Positions 9,380 to 18,350 of a stretch of DNA of 64,000 bases are shown here, one piece after another; the first letter of the stretch is position 1, and every line of letters starts with the position of its first letter. The stretch comes from Tabrizicola fusiformis. Its GTDB lineage: Bacteria > Pseudomonadota > Alphaproteobacteria > Rhodobacterales > Rhodobacteraceae. The stretch covers positions 1 to 64,000 of the forward strand of contig NZ_JABUHN010000002.1 of NCBI RefSeq assembly GCF_013328815.1, written 5' to 3'. A model generated the notes under the pieces. It ran no database searches, was not told the DNA's origin, and saw nothing but the letters and a program-made list of their open reading frames with translations. Made by a program: the position numbers and the translations under genes.

Positions 9380-10024
9380 ATGATCGGGAGCGGGAACAGG
9401 TTCGCAATGACGGTTTGTCCGGATGACGCATTGACGGCATCCCAGCGCGAAGTGCAGCGACTGCTGGGACTGTGTCTGCTGCGGCTCCAAGCCTATGAAC
9501 GTCTTATCAAGACGCTTGTGGTGGAACACGAATTCTCTGGATTGGCGCTTGATCTGGAAGCTGTTCGGCGCGCGCGGGTGGAAAGCATTTCGCGCAATAC
9601 GCTTGGGCAGATGGCAGGTATTTTTCTTGGGTCCTATCTCGTCGCCGGGGACGACAACACGGCGCCCGACCCAGAACTCGCCAGTGCCGAAAGCCTTCCG
9701 CATGTCGGCTTCAAGTTTCGGGTAGAATTGACAGAGGCAGACTACGCGCAGGCTGAAAGCGAAATCAGGGAATTGGTCCAATTGCGCAACACGCTGGTTC
9801 ACCACTTCATCGAGCAACAGGACTTCGACAGCCTCGACGGTTGCCGGCACGCAGAAGAAGCGTTGATCGCGGCATCTGACCTAATTGGTCAAAGCTATGA
9901 ACGCCTTCGGGAATGGGCGGAAGACATGGGGAAAGCGCTGGAGGCCATGCAGTCGGATCAGTTCCGCACGACCATGATCAAAGAGATCGTCGTGGCGCCA
10001 CGCGGGCGCAACCGCCGCCATTAA
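9380..10024 (+). CDS. HEPN-like protein related to the N-terminus of OST-HTH/LOTUS proteins
   Basis: A 214-residue mostly helical protein. The segment LVQLRNTLVHHF carries an R-x4-H motif as in HEPN ribonucleases. The run from QRLLGLCLLRLQAYERL to LREWAEDMGKALEAMQ resembles the N-terminal part of bacterial proteins that end in an OST-HTH/LOTUS RNA-binding domain. That domain is absent here. The start at 9380 (GAGGA nine bases upstream) is a choice; ATG at 9407 is an alternative. Base composition is less GC-biased than its neighbours and dispersed repeats follow it, hinting at acquisition. Family assignment is from memory. Confidence 0.5.
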   Translation: MIGSGNRFAMTVCPDDALTASQREVQRLLGLCLLRLQAYERLIKTLVVEHEFSGLALDLEAVRRARVESISRNTLGQMAGIFLGSYLVAGDDNTAPDPELASAESLPHVGFKFRVELTEADYAQAESEIRELVQLRNTLVHHFIEQQDFDSLDGCRHAEEALIAASDLIGQSYERLREWAEDMGKALEAMQSDQFRTTMIKEIVVAPRGRNRRH

Positions 10025-10046
10025 GCTCCGGTCTGTTGATGTCGCA

Positions 10047-10070
10047 GGTGGGCAGATTGCCCACCCTACG
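10047..10070. repeat. Dispersed palindromic repeat with CCTACG tail, copy A
   Basis: Stem GGTGGGCA, loop GAT, TGCCCACC, followed by CTACG. A near-identical copy lies 88 bp downstream. Related hairpins with the same CCTACGG tail occur near 33896-33963 and 49974-50030. Confidence 0.65.
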
Positions 10071-10098
10071 GGTTTGGCCTTGGCTTTTATGCAATGAA

Positions 10099-10121
10099 GA
10101 ACCCCGCCGGGGCGGGGTTTT
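10099..10121 (+). terminator. Hairpin terminator between the HEPN-like gene and glyA
   Basis: Arms AACCCCGCC and GGCGGGGTT are followed by TT on the plus strand. Both flanking genes converge on it, so it may serve both directions. Confidence 0.6.
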
Positions 10122-10134
10122 CGGGGCCGCGAAG

Positions 10135-10160
10135 GGATGGGCAGATTGCCCATCCTACGG
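10135..10160. repeat. Dispersed palindromic repeat with CCTACG tail, copy B
   Basis: Stem GGATGGGCA, loop GAT, TGCCCATCC, followed by TACGG. It is a direct repeat of 10047-10070 with a compensatory change in the stem (GTGGG/CCCAC to ATGGG/CCCAT), which shows that pairing is conserved. Confidence 0.65.
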
Positions 10161-10175
10161 GGTGACGGTTTGGTT

Positions 10176-11462
10176 TCAGAGCCCCGGATAGAGCGGGAAT
10201 TTGGCGCACAGCGCCTCGACCTTGGCTTTCACCGCTGCCTCGACCTCGGCATTGCCGTCTTCGCCGTTCGCCGCAAGGCCATCGACCACTTCGACGATCC
10301 ATTGGGCGATCAGGCGGAACTCGGCCTCGGCAAAGCCGCGGGTGGTGCCTGCGGGGGTGCCAAGGCGGACGCCCGACGTGATGGTGGGCTTTTCCGGGTC
10401 AAACGGGATGCCGTTCTTGTTGCAGGTGATATGGGCGCGGCCCAGCGCCTTTTCGGTGGCATTGCCCTTCACGCCCTTGGGACGCAGGTCCACCAGCATG
10501 ACATGGGTATCGGTGCCGCCGGTCACGATGTCGAGCCCGCCCTTCATCAGCTCATCCGCCAGCGCCTGTGCGTTCAGCACGACTTGCTTGGCGTAATCCT
10601 TGAACTCGGGCCGCAGCGCTTCGCCAAAGGCGACGGCCTTGGCGGCGATCACATGCATCAGGGGGCCGCCCTGAATGCCCGGGAAGATGGCCGAATTGAC
10701 CTTCTTGGCGATCTCTTCGTTGTTCGTCAGGATCATGCCGCCGCGGGGGCCACGCAGGGTCTTGTGCGTCGTGGTGGTCGCCACATCGGCATAGGGGAAG
10801 GGCGAGGGGTGCTGGCCACCCGCGACCAGACCGGCGAAATGCGCCATGTCCACCATAAGCAAGGCGCCGACCTTGTCGGCAATGGCGCGGAAGCGGGCAA
10901 AGTCGATCTGGCGCGGCACGGCGGAACCGCCGGCGATGATCAGCTTGGGCTGGGATTCGACGGCCAGGCGCTCGACCTCGTCATAGTCGATGCGGCTGTC
11001 TTGCTGGCGCACGCCATATTGCACCGCATGGAACCACTTGCCCGACTGGTTCGGCGCCGCACCATGGGTCAGGTGGCCGCCCGAAGCAAGGTTCATGCCC
11101 AGAATGGTGTCGCCCGGCTTCAGCAGCGCATTGAACACGCCCTGATTGGCCTGCGAGCCAGAGTTGGGCTGCACATTGGCAAAGCCGCAGCCGAACAACT
11201 CCTTGGCGCGGTCGATCGCCAGATTTTCGGCCACGTCCACCCATTGGCAGCCGCCGTAATAGCGCTTGCCCGGGTAACCTTCGGCATATTTGTTCGTCAT
11301 CACCGAACCCTGCGCCTCCATCACGGCGCGGCTGACGATGTTTTCCGAGGCGATCAGCTCGATCTCGTCGCGTTGGCGACCGAGTTCGTTGGTGATCGAA
11401 CCGAACAGTTCCGGGTCGCGGCTGGCAAGGCTTTCGGTGAAGAAACCGGGGGTCACGGACAT
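10176..11462 (-). CDS. glyA: Serine hydroxymethyltransferase
   Basis: A 428-residue cytoplasmic PLP enzyme that interconverts serine and glycine with tetrahydrofolate. Family motifs include [26 protein letters not shown], the PLP-lysine segment [14 protein letters not shown], and [11 protein letters not shown]. Full length. It is divergent from nadK across a 194-bp region with a perfect 16-bp palindrome. A second, distant SHMT-fold enzyme is encoded at 60833-62152. Confidence 0.97.
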   Translation of the reverse strand: MSVTPGFFTESLASRDPELFGSITNELGRQRDEIELIASENIVSRAVMEAQGSVMTNKYAEGYPGKRYYGGCQWVDVAENLAIDRAKELFGCGFANVQPNSGSQANQGVFNALLKPGDTILGMNLASGGHLTHGAAPNQSGKWFHAVQYGVRQQDSRIDYDEVERLAVESQPKLIIAGGSAVPRQIDFARFRAIADKVGALLMVDMAHFAGLVAGGQHPSPFPYADVATTTTHKTLRGPRGGMILTNNEEIAKKVNSAIFPGIQGGPLMHVIAAKAVAFGEALRPEFKDYAKQVVLNAQALADELMKGGLDIVTGGTDTHVMLVDLRPKGVKGNATEKALGRAHITCNKNGIPFDPEKPTITSGVRLGTPAGTTRGFAEAEFRLIAQWIVEVVDGLAANGEDGNAEVEAAVKAKVEALCAKFPLYPGL

Positions 11463-11557
11463 GGGGCGCTCCTGTGGCTGGTCGCGGGTTGTTTACGACA
11501 CGGCACCCGGGGGAGGAAGGGACGAAAACGACGCTTTGCCGGAGAGGCACGAAAAAA

Positions 11558-11573
11558 GTTTCCGATCGGAAAC
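11558..11573. promoter_or_regulatory. Perfect 16-bp palindrome between glyA and nadK
   Basis: GTTTCCGATCGGAAAC is fully self-complementary and lies in the divergent intergenic region, 96 bp before the glyA start. It is preceded by AAAAAA. It is a good candidate operator; I cannot name the regulator. Confidence 0.45.
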
Positions 11574-11590
11574 ATGCGGGGCCGATGCAA

Positions 11591-11641
11591 AACCCCGCGT
11601 GAGGGGTTGAGTTTGCCGGCAGGGCGGCGAAGACTGCCGGG
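11591..11641 (+). other. Two hairpins in the nadK leader
   Basis: AACCCC (11591-11596) pairs with GGGGTT (11603-11608), and CCGGCAG (11617-11623) pairs with CTGCCGG (11635-11641). Both lie within 70 bp of the nadK start and could structure its leader. Confidence 0.3.
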
Positions 11642-11656
11642 AAATGGGAGGATGCC

Positions 11657-12421
11657 TTGGCCCTGAACCGGATCGCTTTCTGCGCCAGCACCGCGCCTGC
11701 GGCACAAGAGGCTTTTGCGGCGCTGGTGGCGCTGCATGGCCAGACCCCGCTGGAGGCGGCGGATGTGGTGGTGGCGCTGGGCGGCGATGGCTTCATGCTG
11801 CAGACCCTGCATGACAGTCAGGCGTCGGGCCTGCCGGTTTATGGCATGAACTGCGGCACCATCGGTTTTCTGATGAACACCTATTCCGCCGAAGACCTGC
11901 CCGCACGGCTGGCGGCGGCGGAAGAGGCGGTGATCAACCCCCTGGCCATGCGGGCGGTGGCCGCGGATGGCAAGGTGACCGAGGCGCTGGCGATCAACGA
12001 AGTCTCGCTGCTGCGCGCGGGGCCGCAGGCGGCCAAGCTGCGCATCAGCATCGACGGGCGGCAAAGGATGGACGAACTGGTCTGCGACGGGGCGCTGGTG
12101 GCGACGCCGGCCGGGTCCACGGCCTACAACTATTCGGCGCATGGACCGATCCTGCCCATCGGGGCGGATGTGCTGGCGCTGACGGCGATGGCGGCGTTCC
12201 GGCCGCGGCGCTGGCGCGGGGCGCTGTTGCCCAAGGCGGCGGTGGTGCGGTTCGACGTGCTGGAACATGACAAACGCCCGGTGCGGGCCGATGCCGACAG
12301 CCGCCCGGTGCCCGATGTGGTGATGGTCGAGGTGCGGTCAGAGCCGCGCATCGCCCACCGCATCCTGTTTGACCCCGGGCACGGGCTCGAAGAGCGGCTG
12401 ATCGTCGAACAATTCGTCTGA
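11657..12421 (+). CDS. nadK: NAD kinase
   Basis: A 254-residue NAD kinase, which phosphorylates NAD to NADP. Motifs are GGDG (residues 42-45), NCGTIGFLMN, and the glycine-rich loop GSTAYNYSAHGPI. The frame opens with TTG at 11657, set by GGGAGGA at 11647-11653; no in-frame ATG exists near it. A four-codon ATG frame (11652-11666) overlaps the TTG start in another frame. Length is typical for alphaproteobacterial NadK. Confidence 0.9.
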   Translation: MALNRIAFCASTAPAAQEAFAALVALHGQTPLEAADVVVALGGDGFMLQTLHDSQASGLPVYGMNCGTIGFLMNTYSAEDLPARLAAAEEAVINPLAMRAVAADGKVTEALAINEVSLLRAGPQAAKLRISIDGRQRMDELVCDGALVATPAGSTAYNYSAHGPILPIGADVLALTAMAAFRPRRWRGALLPKAAVVRFDVLEHDKRPVRADADSRPVPDVVMVEVRSEPRIAHRILFDPGHGLEERLIVEQFV

Positions 12422-12461
12422 GGCAAGGCGCCTGCCCGCCGGCGCCTGTCGCGGGCGCGGC

Positions 12462-13868
12462 CTAGCGGGCGCTGCCCCAGCCTTCCAACTTGCGGTAGAG
12501 GGTGGAGGGCGACAGTTCCAACGTGCGCGCGGCCTTGGGGACCGAGCCGCCGTGACGGGTCAGGACCGCCTCGATCACCATACGCTCGATCTCGGCCAGC
12601 GGGCGGTTCAGCAGCGTTTCGGGCAGCGCGGTCTGGTCAGCGGGCGATTGCGGCGCCACCGGGGCCGGGCGGGGTTCGTCCTGGGCGAAGAGGTTTTCCG
12701 GCAGCATCCCCGGCGTGACCAGCCCGCCCGGATGCAGTACCACCACATTGCGGATCACATTCAGCACCTGACGCACATTGCCCGGCCAGGGCAGGCGGCG
12801 GAACAGCGCCAGCACCTCGGGCGAGAGGCCGTCAAAGCTGCGACCCTCTTCCTCGGCAAAGCGGGCAAGGGCGGTTTCGGCAATCTCGATCACGTCATCG
12901 GCGCGGTCGCGCAGCGGGGGCATGTGGATCGGCACCACGAAGAGCCGGTAGAACAGATCCTCGCGGAACTGGCCGCGGCGGACGGCATCCATCGGGTCGC
13001 GGTTGGTGGCGCAGACGATGCGGACATTGACCTTGCGCGGCTTGGTGGCGCCGACCGGCACCACGGTCGAGGTTTGCAGGAACCGCAAGAGCTTGGTTTG
13101 CAGCGCCGGCGCCATCTCGCAGATTTCGTCCAGAAACAGCGTGCCGCCATCGGCGGCCTGCGCGGCGCCTGGCTTGTCGGAAATCGCGCCGGTGAAGCTG
13201 CCCTTCATATGGCCGAAGACTTCGGATTCCAGCAGATCCTGCGGGATGGCGCCGCAGTTCAGTGCAATGAAGGGGCCATTGGCGCGGGCCGAAGCGCCAT
13301 GCACCGCCAGCGCTGCCAGTTCCTTGCCGGTGCCGCTTTCGCCGGTGATGAAGACCGTGGCCATCGACCCGGCAACCGAGGTGATCTTGCCCTGAATCCG
13401 CAGCATCGCCTCGGAGGAACCGATGAACGACCCCGACGGCGCTGCGGCGGGGGCCGTGTCGGCACTGCTGACCGTTGCTGCGGGGCGTGGGGCCGCCGGT
13501 GCGGCGGCATTGGCCAGCGCCGCCAGCAGCCGCGCCTCTTCGACCGGCTTCACCAGAAATTCATGGGCGCCGGCGCGCATCGCCTCGACCGCCTTGCCGA
13601 CCGAGCCATGGGCGGTCAGCACGATGACCTGCGTGCCCGGCCGGATCGCCAGAATGTCGCGCATCAGATGCAGTCCCTCGCGGTCGGGCAGCACAAGGTC
13701 CAGCAGCACGGTGCGCATGGTGCCGGCGCGGAACATGGCCAACCCTTCGGCGGCGCTGGCCGCCACTTCAACCGGGTGGCCGGCGGCGGTCAGGATGGTC
13801 CGATAAACCAGCCGCAGCGAGGCGGTATCCTCGATCACCAGAACCGGCGGTGCGCTGCGGCGGCTCAT
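12462..13868 (-). CDS. Sigma54-dependent response regulator (NtrC/LuxO type)
   Basis: A 468-residue three-domain activator. The receiver domain occupies residues 8-120 with phospho-acceptor Asp57. The AAA+ domain has Walker A GESGTGKE (176-183) and the sigma54-contact loop GSFTGA (223-228, Ser for the usual Ala). A Fis-type HTH lies at the C-terminus (VPKAARTLELSPSTLYRKL). Its start overlaps the stop of an Hpt gene by four bases, an arrangement like LuxU-LuxO phosphorelays. No sensor kinase is adjacent, so the input is unknown. Confidence 0.88.
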   Translation of the reverse strand: MSRRSAPPVLVIEDTASLRLVYRTILTAAGHPVEVAASAAEGLAMFRAGTMRTVLLDLVLPDREGLHLMRDILAIRPGTQVIVLTAHGSVGKAVEAMRAGAHEFLVKPVEEARLLAALANAAAPAAPRPAATVSSADTAPAAAPSGSFIGSSEAMLRIQGKITSVAGSMATVFITGESGTGKELAALAVHGASARANGPFIALNCGAIPQDLLESEVFGHMKGSFTGAISDKPGAAQAADGGTLFLDEICEMAPALQTKLLRFLQTSTVVPVGATKPRKVNVRIVCATNRDPMDAVRRGQFREDLFYRLFVVPIHMPPLRDRADDVIEIAETALARFAEEEGRSFDGLSPEVLALFRRLPWPGNVRQVLNVIRNVVVLHPGGLVTPGMLPENLFAQDEPRPAPVAPQSPADQTALPETLLNRPLAEIERMVIEAVLTRHGGSVPKAARTLELSPSTLYRKLEGWGSAR

Positions 13869-14296
13869 GTCGGGCCCGTTTCGTCCAGCAGCGCGGCGCA
13901 GAGCAGCGAGACCCCGCTGATCAGCGCGCGGGCCTGGGTCAGCGCCTCATCCGGGGCGGTGGTGATGCCTTCGACCATCTGATGCAGCCGTTCGGCCAGT
14001 GTGCAAAGCGCCGTGGCGCCCACGGTGCCGCAAAGCGCGATCAGCACATGGGCGGCGCGGTGCAGCCCGGCGCCGTCGCGCAGCGAAAGCGCATCGCCCA
14101 GACCGTCACAGGCCGAATGCAGATCGGCGCGCAGATGATGCAGGATTTCGGCCGCAGCCTCGGGCCCAGCCAGACCCAGAAGGCGGCGCAGTGCGCTGCG
14201 GTCCCAAACGCCATCCCAATGATCCTGCGGGGGGAATTCCCTCTCGGCAAGCTGCGGGGCGCTGTGGGGCGGCGGTTCTGCGGGCAGGTCGCTCAT
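13865..14296 (-). CDS. Hpt (histidine phosphotransfer) domain protein
   Basis: A 143-residue protein. A Pro-rich N-terminus is followed by a helical Hpt domain with the phospho-His motif AAHVLIALCGTVGA (His83). It overlaps the downstream response-regulator start (ATGA), so it is probably the phosphodonor for that regulator. The ATG at 14296 is chosen because the segment matches Hpt proteins from there; the ribosome site is weak. Confidence 0.75.
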   Translation of the reverse strand: MSDLPAEPPPHSAPQLAEREFPPQDHWDGVWDRSALRRLLGLAGPEAAAEILHHLRADLHSACDGLGDALSLRDGAGLHRAAHVLIALCGTVGATALCTLAERLHQMVEGITTAPDEALTQARALISGVSLLCAALLDETGPT

Positions 14297-14353
14297 ACCA
14301 TTAAAGCTAGGCGAAACGGCGGCGATGTCCAGCCGCCGTTTCGCAGAATGCAA

Positions 14354-16252
14354 TCAATCTTTGCCTTTTGCGTAGCCAAGGCTTTGCAGGGCCAGCGTGA
14401 TCTCGTCCAGGATCGCCGGGTCGTCGATGGTGGCGGGCATCTTCCATTCGGTGCCGTCGGCAATCTTGACCATGGTGCCGCGCAGGATCTTGCCCGAGCG
14501 GGTCTTGGGCAGGCGGTCCACCACCACGGCGCGCTTGAAATCGGCGACCGGGCCGATCTTTTCGCGCATCAGCTTGACGCATTCGGCCACCACTTCCGAT
14601 GCCGCACGGTTGGCCCCCTTGTTCAGGCACAGGAAGCCGACCGGCGACTGCCCCTTCAGATCATCCGCCACGCCGATCACGGCGCATTCGGCAACGTCCT
14701 TATGCCCCGCCAGGACCTCTTCCATCGCGCCGGTCGACAGGCGGTGGCCCGCGACGTTGATCACGTCATCGGTGCGCGCCATGATGTAGAGATAGCCGTC
14801 TTCGTCGATGTATCCCGCATCGCCCGTCTCATAATAGCCGGGGAAGTGGTTCAGATAGCTTTTGCGGAAGCGGTCCTCGGCATTCCACAGCGTCGGCAGG
14901 GTGCCGGGGGGCAGCGGCAGCTTCACCGCGATGGCGCCCAGCTGGCCCGGGGGCACGGCATGGCCGCCCTCGTCCAGCACCTGCACGTCAAAGCCCGGCA
15001 TCGGCACCGAAGGGCTGCCGATCTTGACCGGCAGATGTTCAATCCCCATCGGGTTGGCGGCGATGGCCCAGCCGGTTTCGGTCTGCCACCAATGGTCGAT
15101 CACCGGCACATTCAGATGGCGCTGGGCCCAGAGGATGGTATCGGGGTCGGCCCGCTCCCCGGCCAGATACAGCGTTTTAAGCTGCTTCATGGCATAGTCT
15201 TTCACCAGCTCGCCCTCAGGATCGTCGCGCTTGATGGCGCGCAGGGCGGTGGGGGCGGTGAAGAAGGATTTCACCTTGTTCTCGGCAATGACGCGCCAGA
15301 AGGTGCCCGCATCCGGGGTGCCGACCGGCTTGCCTTCAAAGACAATGGTGGTGCAGCCCGCAATCAGCGGCGCATAGCAGATATAGCTGTGGCCGACGAC
15401 CCAACCCACGTCCGAAGCCGCCCAGAACACATCGCCCGGGCCGCAGTCGTAAATCGCCCGCATGGTCCAGTTCAGCGCCACCAGATGGCCCGCCGTCGGG
15501 CGTACCACGCCCTTGGGCGCGCCGGTGGTGCCCGAGGTATAGAGGATATAGGCCGGATGATCGCCCGAGACCGGCACGCATTCCGCCGGTTTCACGCCAT
15601 ACTGAAAGGTGTGCCAGGCCACGTCACGGCCCTCGACCAGCTTGGCAACCTCTTGTTCCCGCTGGAAGATCACGCAGAAATTCGGCTTGTGGGTGGCCAT
15701 GTTGATGGCAGCATCCAAGAGTGGCTTGTAATGCACGATCCGGTTCGGCTCGATCCCGCAACTGGCCGCGATGATCGCCTTGGGGGTGCAATCGTCAATC
15801 CGCACCGCCAGTTCATTGGCCGCAAAGCCGCCGAAGACCACCGAATGGATCGCCCCCAGCCGGGCGCAGGCCAGCATCGCCTCCAGCGCCTCGGGCACCA
15901 TCGGCATGTAGATGATCACCCGGTCACCCTTGCCCACGCCCTTGGCGCGCAGCGCACCGGCAAGGCTGGCCACGCGGGTCTGCAATTCCTTATAGGTGAT
16001 GCCCTTGCGCAGATGGGTCACCGGGCTTTCGTGGATGATGGCCAGTTGATTGCCCCGGCCGGCCTCGACATGGCGGTCCACCGCGTTCCAGCAGGTGTTC
16101 ACAGTGGCGTCGGTGAACCATTCATAGAGGGGAGCGCGGCTGTCATTCAGCGCGCGGGTCGGCGGCTGAACCCAGTCGATGCCCTGAGCCGCGTCCATCC
16201 AGAACCCCTCCGGGTCGGCCTTCCAACCGGCATAGACCTCACGGTATCCCAT
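14354..16252 (-). CDS. prpE: Propionyl-CoA synthetase
   Basis: A 632-residue AMP-forming acyl-CoA synthetase (ANL family). It has the P-loop YILYTSGTTGAPKG, the WWQTETGW motif, and the C-terminal acylation site segment KTRSGK. The N-terminal run YREVYAGWKADPEGFW is typical of PrpE. It converts propionate, ATP and CoA to propionyl-CoA, entering the methylmalonyl-CoA route whose epimerase is encoded at 23298. ATG at 16252 is chosen over 16261 because GGGAGGAGG sits nine bases before it. TTTGCAAA motifs upstream suggest control by a PccR/RamB-type regulator. Confidence 0.93.
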   Translation of the reverse strand: MGYREVYAGWKADPEGFWMDAAQGIDWVQPPTRALNDSRAPLYEWFTDATVNTCWNAVDRHVEAGRGNQLAIIHESPVTHLRKGITYKELQTRVASLAGALRAKGVGKGDRVIIYMPMVPEALEAMLACARLGAIHSVVFGGFAANELAVRIDDCTPKAIIAASCGIEPNRIVHYKPLLDAAINMATHKPNFCVIFQREQEVAKLVEGRDVAWHTFQYGVKPAECVPVSGDHPAYILYTSGTTGAPKGVVRPTAGHLVALNWTMRAIYDCGPGDVFWAASDVGWVVGHSYICYAPLIAGCTTIVFEGKPVGTPDAGTFWRVIAENKVKSFFTAPTALRAIKRDDPEGELVKDYAMKQLKTLYLAGERADPDTILWAQRHLNVPVIDHWWQTETGWAIAANPMGIEHLPVKIGSPSVPMPGFDVQVLDEGGHAVPPGQLGAIAVKLPLPPGTLPTLWNAEDRFRKSYLNHFPGYYETGDAGYIDEDGYLYIMARTDDVINVAGHRLSTGAMEEVLAGHKDVAECAVIGVADDLKGQSPVGFLCLNKGANRAASEVVAECVKLMREKIGPVADFKRAVVVDRLPKTRSGKILRGTMVKIADGTEWKMPATIDDPAILDEITLALQSLGYAKGKD

Positions 16253-16338
16253 GGTATGCATCCTCCTCCCAAAGTTAGGGCCTGTTAGCCACCCTGACCT
16301 GAGTCGCGCAACAGATGCGACAGGACTGCGACAATAAG

Positions 16339-16427
16339 TTTGCATATCTGCCGGGGTTTGCGCCGCAAAGCTTTGCAAACTGCGCCATATTGCCAAATTT
16401 TCCGCGAATGCGGCCAAACTTTGCAAA
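16339..16427 (-). promoter_or_regulatory. Cluster of TTTGCAAA motifs (PccR/ScfR/RamB-type) in the prpE promoter
   Basis: Perfect TTTGCAAA palindromes lie at 16372-16379 and 16420-16427. Degenerate forms are TTTGCATA at 16339, TTTGCGCCGCAAA at 16357-16369 and TTGCCAAA at 16390. PccR of Rhodobacter sphaeroides and the related RamB bind TTTGCAAA-type sites at propionyl-CoA and acetate genes. The region lies between the divergent prpE and aspS genes. Confidence 0.6.
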
Positions 16428-16568
16428 TTTTCCCCCGCCGGATTGCGAAGCCTTGGCCCGCTGTCCCCATGCAGAATTGCGCAGGCAGGGCAGGGGGCGG
16501 GCTTGACTTCGGCCATGGGGCGGGGTGTATCGGGCCAAACCCGCCAAAGCCTCGTGAAGGGGAAGATG

Positions 16569-18350
16569 ATGCACGCCTATCGCAGCCATACCTGCGCCGA
16601 TCTGAACAAAGCCCATGTCGGCCATGAGGTGCGCCTTGCCGGCTGGGTCCACCGTGTGCGCGACCATGGCGGGGTGCTGTTCATTGACCTGCGCGACCAT
16701 TACGGCATCACGCAGGTTCTGGCCGACAGCGACAGCCCGGCCTTTGCCGCCATTGAAAAGGTCCGCGCCGAATGGGTGGTGCGGATTGACGGGCGGGTAA
16801 AGGGCCGCGACGCCAGCCTTGTGAACGCCAAGCTGCCGACCGGCGAGATTGAGGTTTACGCCACCGGCCTGACCGTGCTGGGCGAGGCGGCCGAGCTGCC
16901 GATGCCGGTGTTCGGTGAGGTGGACTACCCCGAGGAAACCCGGCTGACCTACCGCTTCCTCGACCTGCGGCGCGAAAAGCTGCACAAGAACATGATGTTG
17001 CGCTCGAACGTCGTGCGGCACCTGCGCGGCGCGATGTGGGATCAGGGCTTCAACGAATTCCAGACGCCGATCATCACCGCCTCCAGCCCCGAAGGCGCGC
17101 GCGACTTCCTCGTGCCGTCGCGGCTGCATCCGGGCAAGTTCTATGCCCTGCCGCAGGCGCCGCAGCAGTTCAAGCAGTTGATCATGGTGGCGGGCTTTGA
17201 CCGCTATTTCCAGATTGCCCCCTGCTTCCGCGACGAAGATCCGCGCGCCGACCGTTCCCCGACCGACTTTTACCAGTTGGATGTGGAGATGTCTTTCGTC
17301 GAGCAGGAAGACGTTTTCGCCGCTGTGCAGCCCGTAATTCAGGGCCTGTTCGAGAAATTCCGCCCCGATTGCACGGTGCCCGCTGAATGGCCGCGCATCG
17401 CCTATCGGGATTCGCTTCTGTGGTATGGGTCGGACAAGCCCGACCTGCGCAACCCGATCAAGATGCAGATCGTGAGCGAGCATTTCCGCGGTTCGGGTTT
17501 CGCCGTCTTCGCCAAGCTTCTGGAGAATGAAGGCACCCAAGTCCGCGCCATTCCCGCGCCCAAAGGCGGCAGCCGCAAGTTCTGCGACCGGATGAACGCC
17601 TTCGCCCAGAAAGAGGGCCTGCCGGGCATGGGCTATATCTTCTGGCGCGAGGCCGAGGATGGGTCGGGCATGGAGGCCGCAGGGCCGCTGGCCAAGAACA
17701 TCGGGCCGGAGCGGACCGAGGCGATCCGCCAGCAGCTTGGCCTTGGCCTTGGCGATGCGGCGTTCTTCCTTGGCGGCAAGCCGGAAGCCTTTGAATCGGT
17801 TGCGGGCCGGGCGCGGAACGAGATCGGGCGCGAGTTGGGGCTGGCCGAGACGGACACCTTCCGTTTCGCCTGGATCGTCGATTTCCCGATGTATGAGAAG
17901 ACCGACGACGGCAAGATCGACTTCAGCCACAACCCCTTCTCGATGCCGCAGGGCGGGCTTGAGGCGCTGTCGGGTGATCCGCTGAATGTCTATGCCTATC
18001 AGTATGATCTGGCCTGCAACGGTTATGAGCTGATCTCGGGCGGCATCCGCAACCACAAGCCGGAAATCATGTATCGCGCCTTTGAACTGGCGGGTTACCC
18101 CAACAGCGAAGTGGACAAGCGCTTCGGCGGCATGGTCAAGGCGTTCAAATACGGCGCCCCGCCCCACGGCGGCTGTGCCATGGGGATCGACCGGGCGGTG
18201 ATGCTCTTGGCGGATGAAATGAACATCCGTGAAGTGATCATGTTCCCGATGAACCAGCGCGCCGAAGATTTGCTGATGGGCGCGCCCAGCGAACCCTTGA
18301 ACGAGCAGTTGCGCGAATTGCGGCTGCGCGTGGTGCCCAAAGACGCATGA
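16569..18350 (+). CDS. aspS: Aspartate--tRNA ligase
   Basis: A 593-residue class IIb aminoacyl-tRNA synthetase. It has an N-terminal OB-fold anticodon-binding domain ([23 protein letters not shown]), class II motif 2 ([10 protein letters not shown]), a bacterial GAD insertion, and motif 3 ([13 protein letters not shown]). Two ATGs are in tandem; 16569 is preferred because AGGGGA ends six bases before it and homologues start MHAYR. The DUF1993 gene overlaps its stop by four bases. Confidence 0.96.
   Translation: MHAYRSHTCADLNKAHVGHEVRLAGWVHRVRDHGGVLFIDLRDHYGITQVLADSDSPAFAAIEKVRAEWVVRIDGRVKGRDASLVNAKLPTGEIEVYATGLTVLGEAAELPMPVFGEVDYPEETRLTYRFLDLRREKLHKNMMLRSNVVRHLRGAMWDQGFNEFQTPIITASSPEGARDFLVPSRLHPGKFYALPQAPQQFKQLIMVAGFDRYFQIAPCFRDEDPRADRSPTDFYQLDVEMSFVEQEDVFAAVQPVIQGLFEKFRPDCTVPAEWPRIAYRDSLLWYGSDKPDLRNPIKMQIVSEHFRGSGFAVFAKLLENEGTQVRAIPAPKGGSRKFCDRMNAFAQKEGLPGMGYIFWREAEDGSGMEAAGPLAKNIGPERTEAIRQQLGLGLGDAAFFLGGKPEAFESVAGRARNEIGRELGLAETDTFRFAWIVDFPMYEKTDDGKIDFSHNPFSMPQGGLEALSGDPLNVYAYQYDLACNGYELISGGIRNHKPEIMYRAFELAGYPNSEVDKRFGGMVKAFKYGAPPHGGCAMGIDRAVMLLADEMNIREVIMFPMNQRAEDLLMGAPSEPLNEQLRELRLRVVPKDA

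Noticed and set aside
13850-16288. An 812-codon plus-strand frame across Hpt and prpE
   Set aside because: Antisense to prpE and the Hpt gene; no domain, low-complexity composition.
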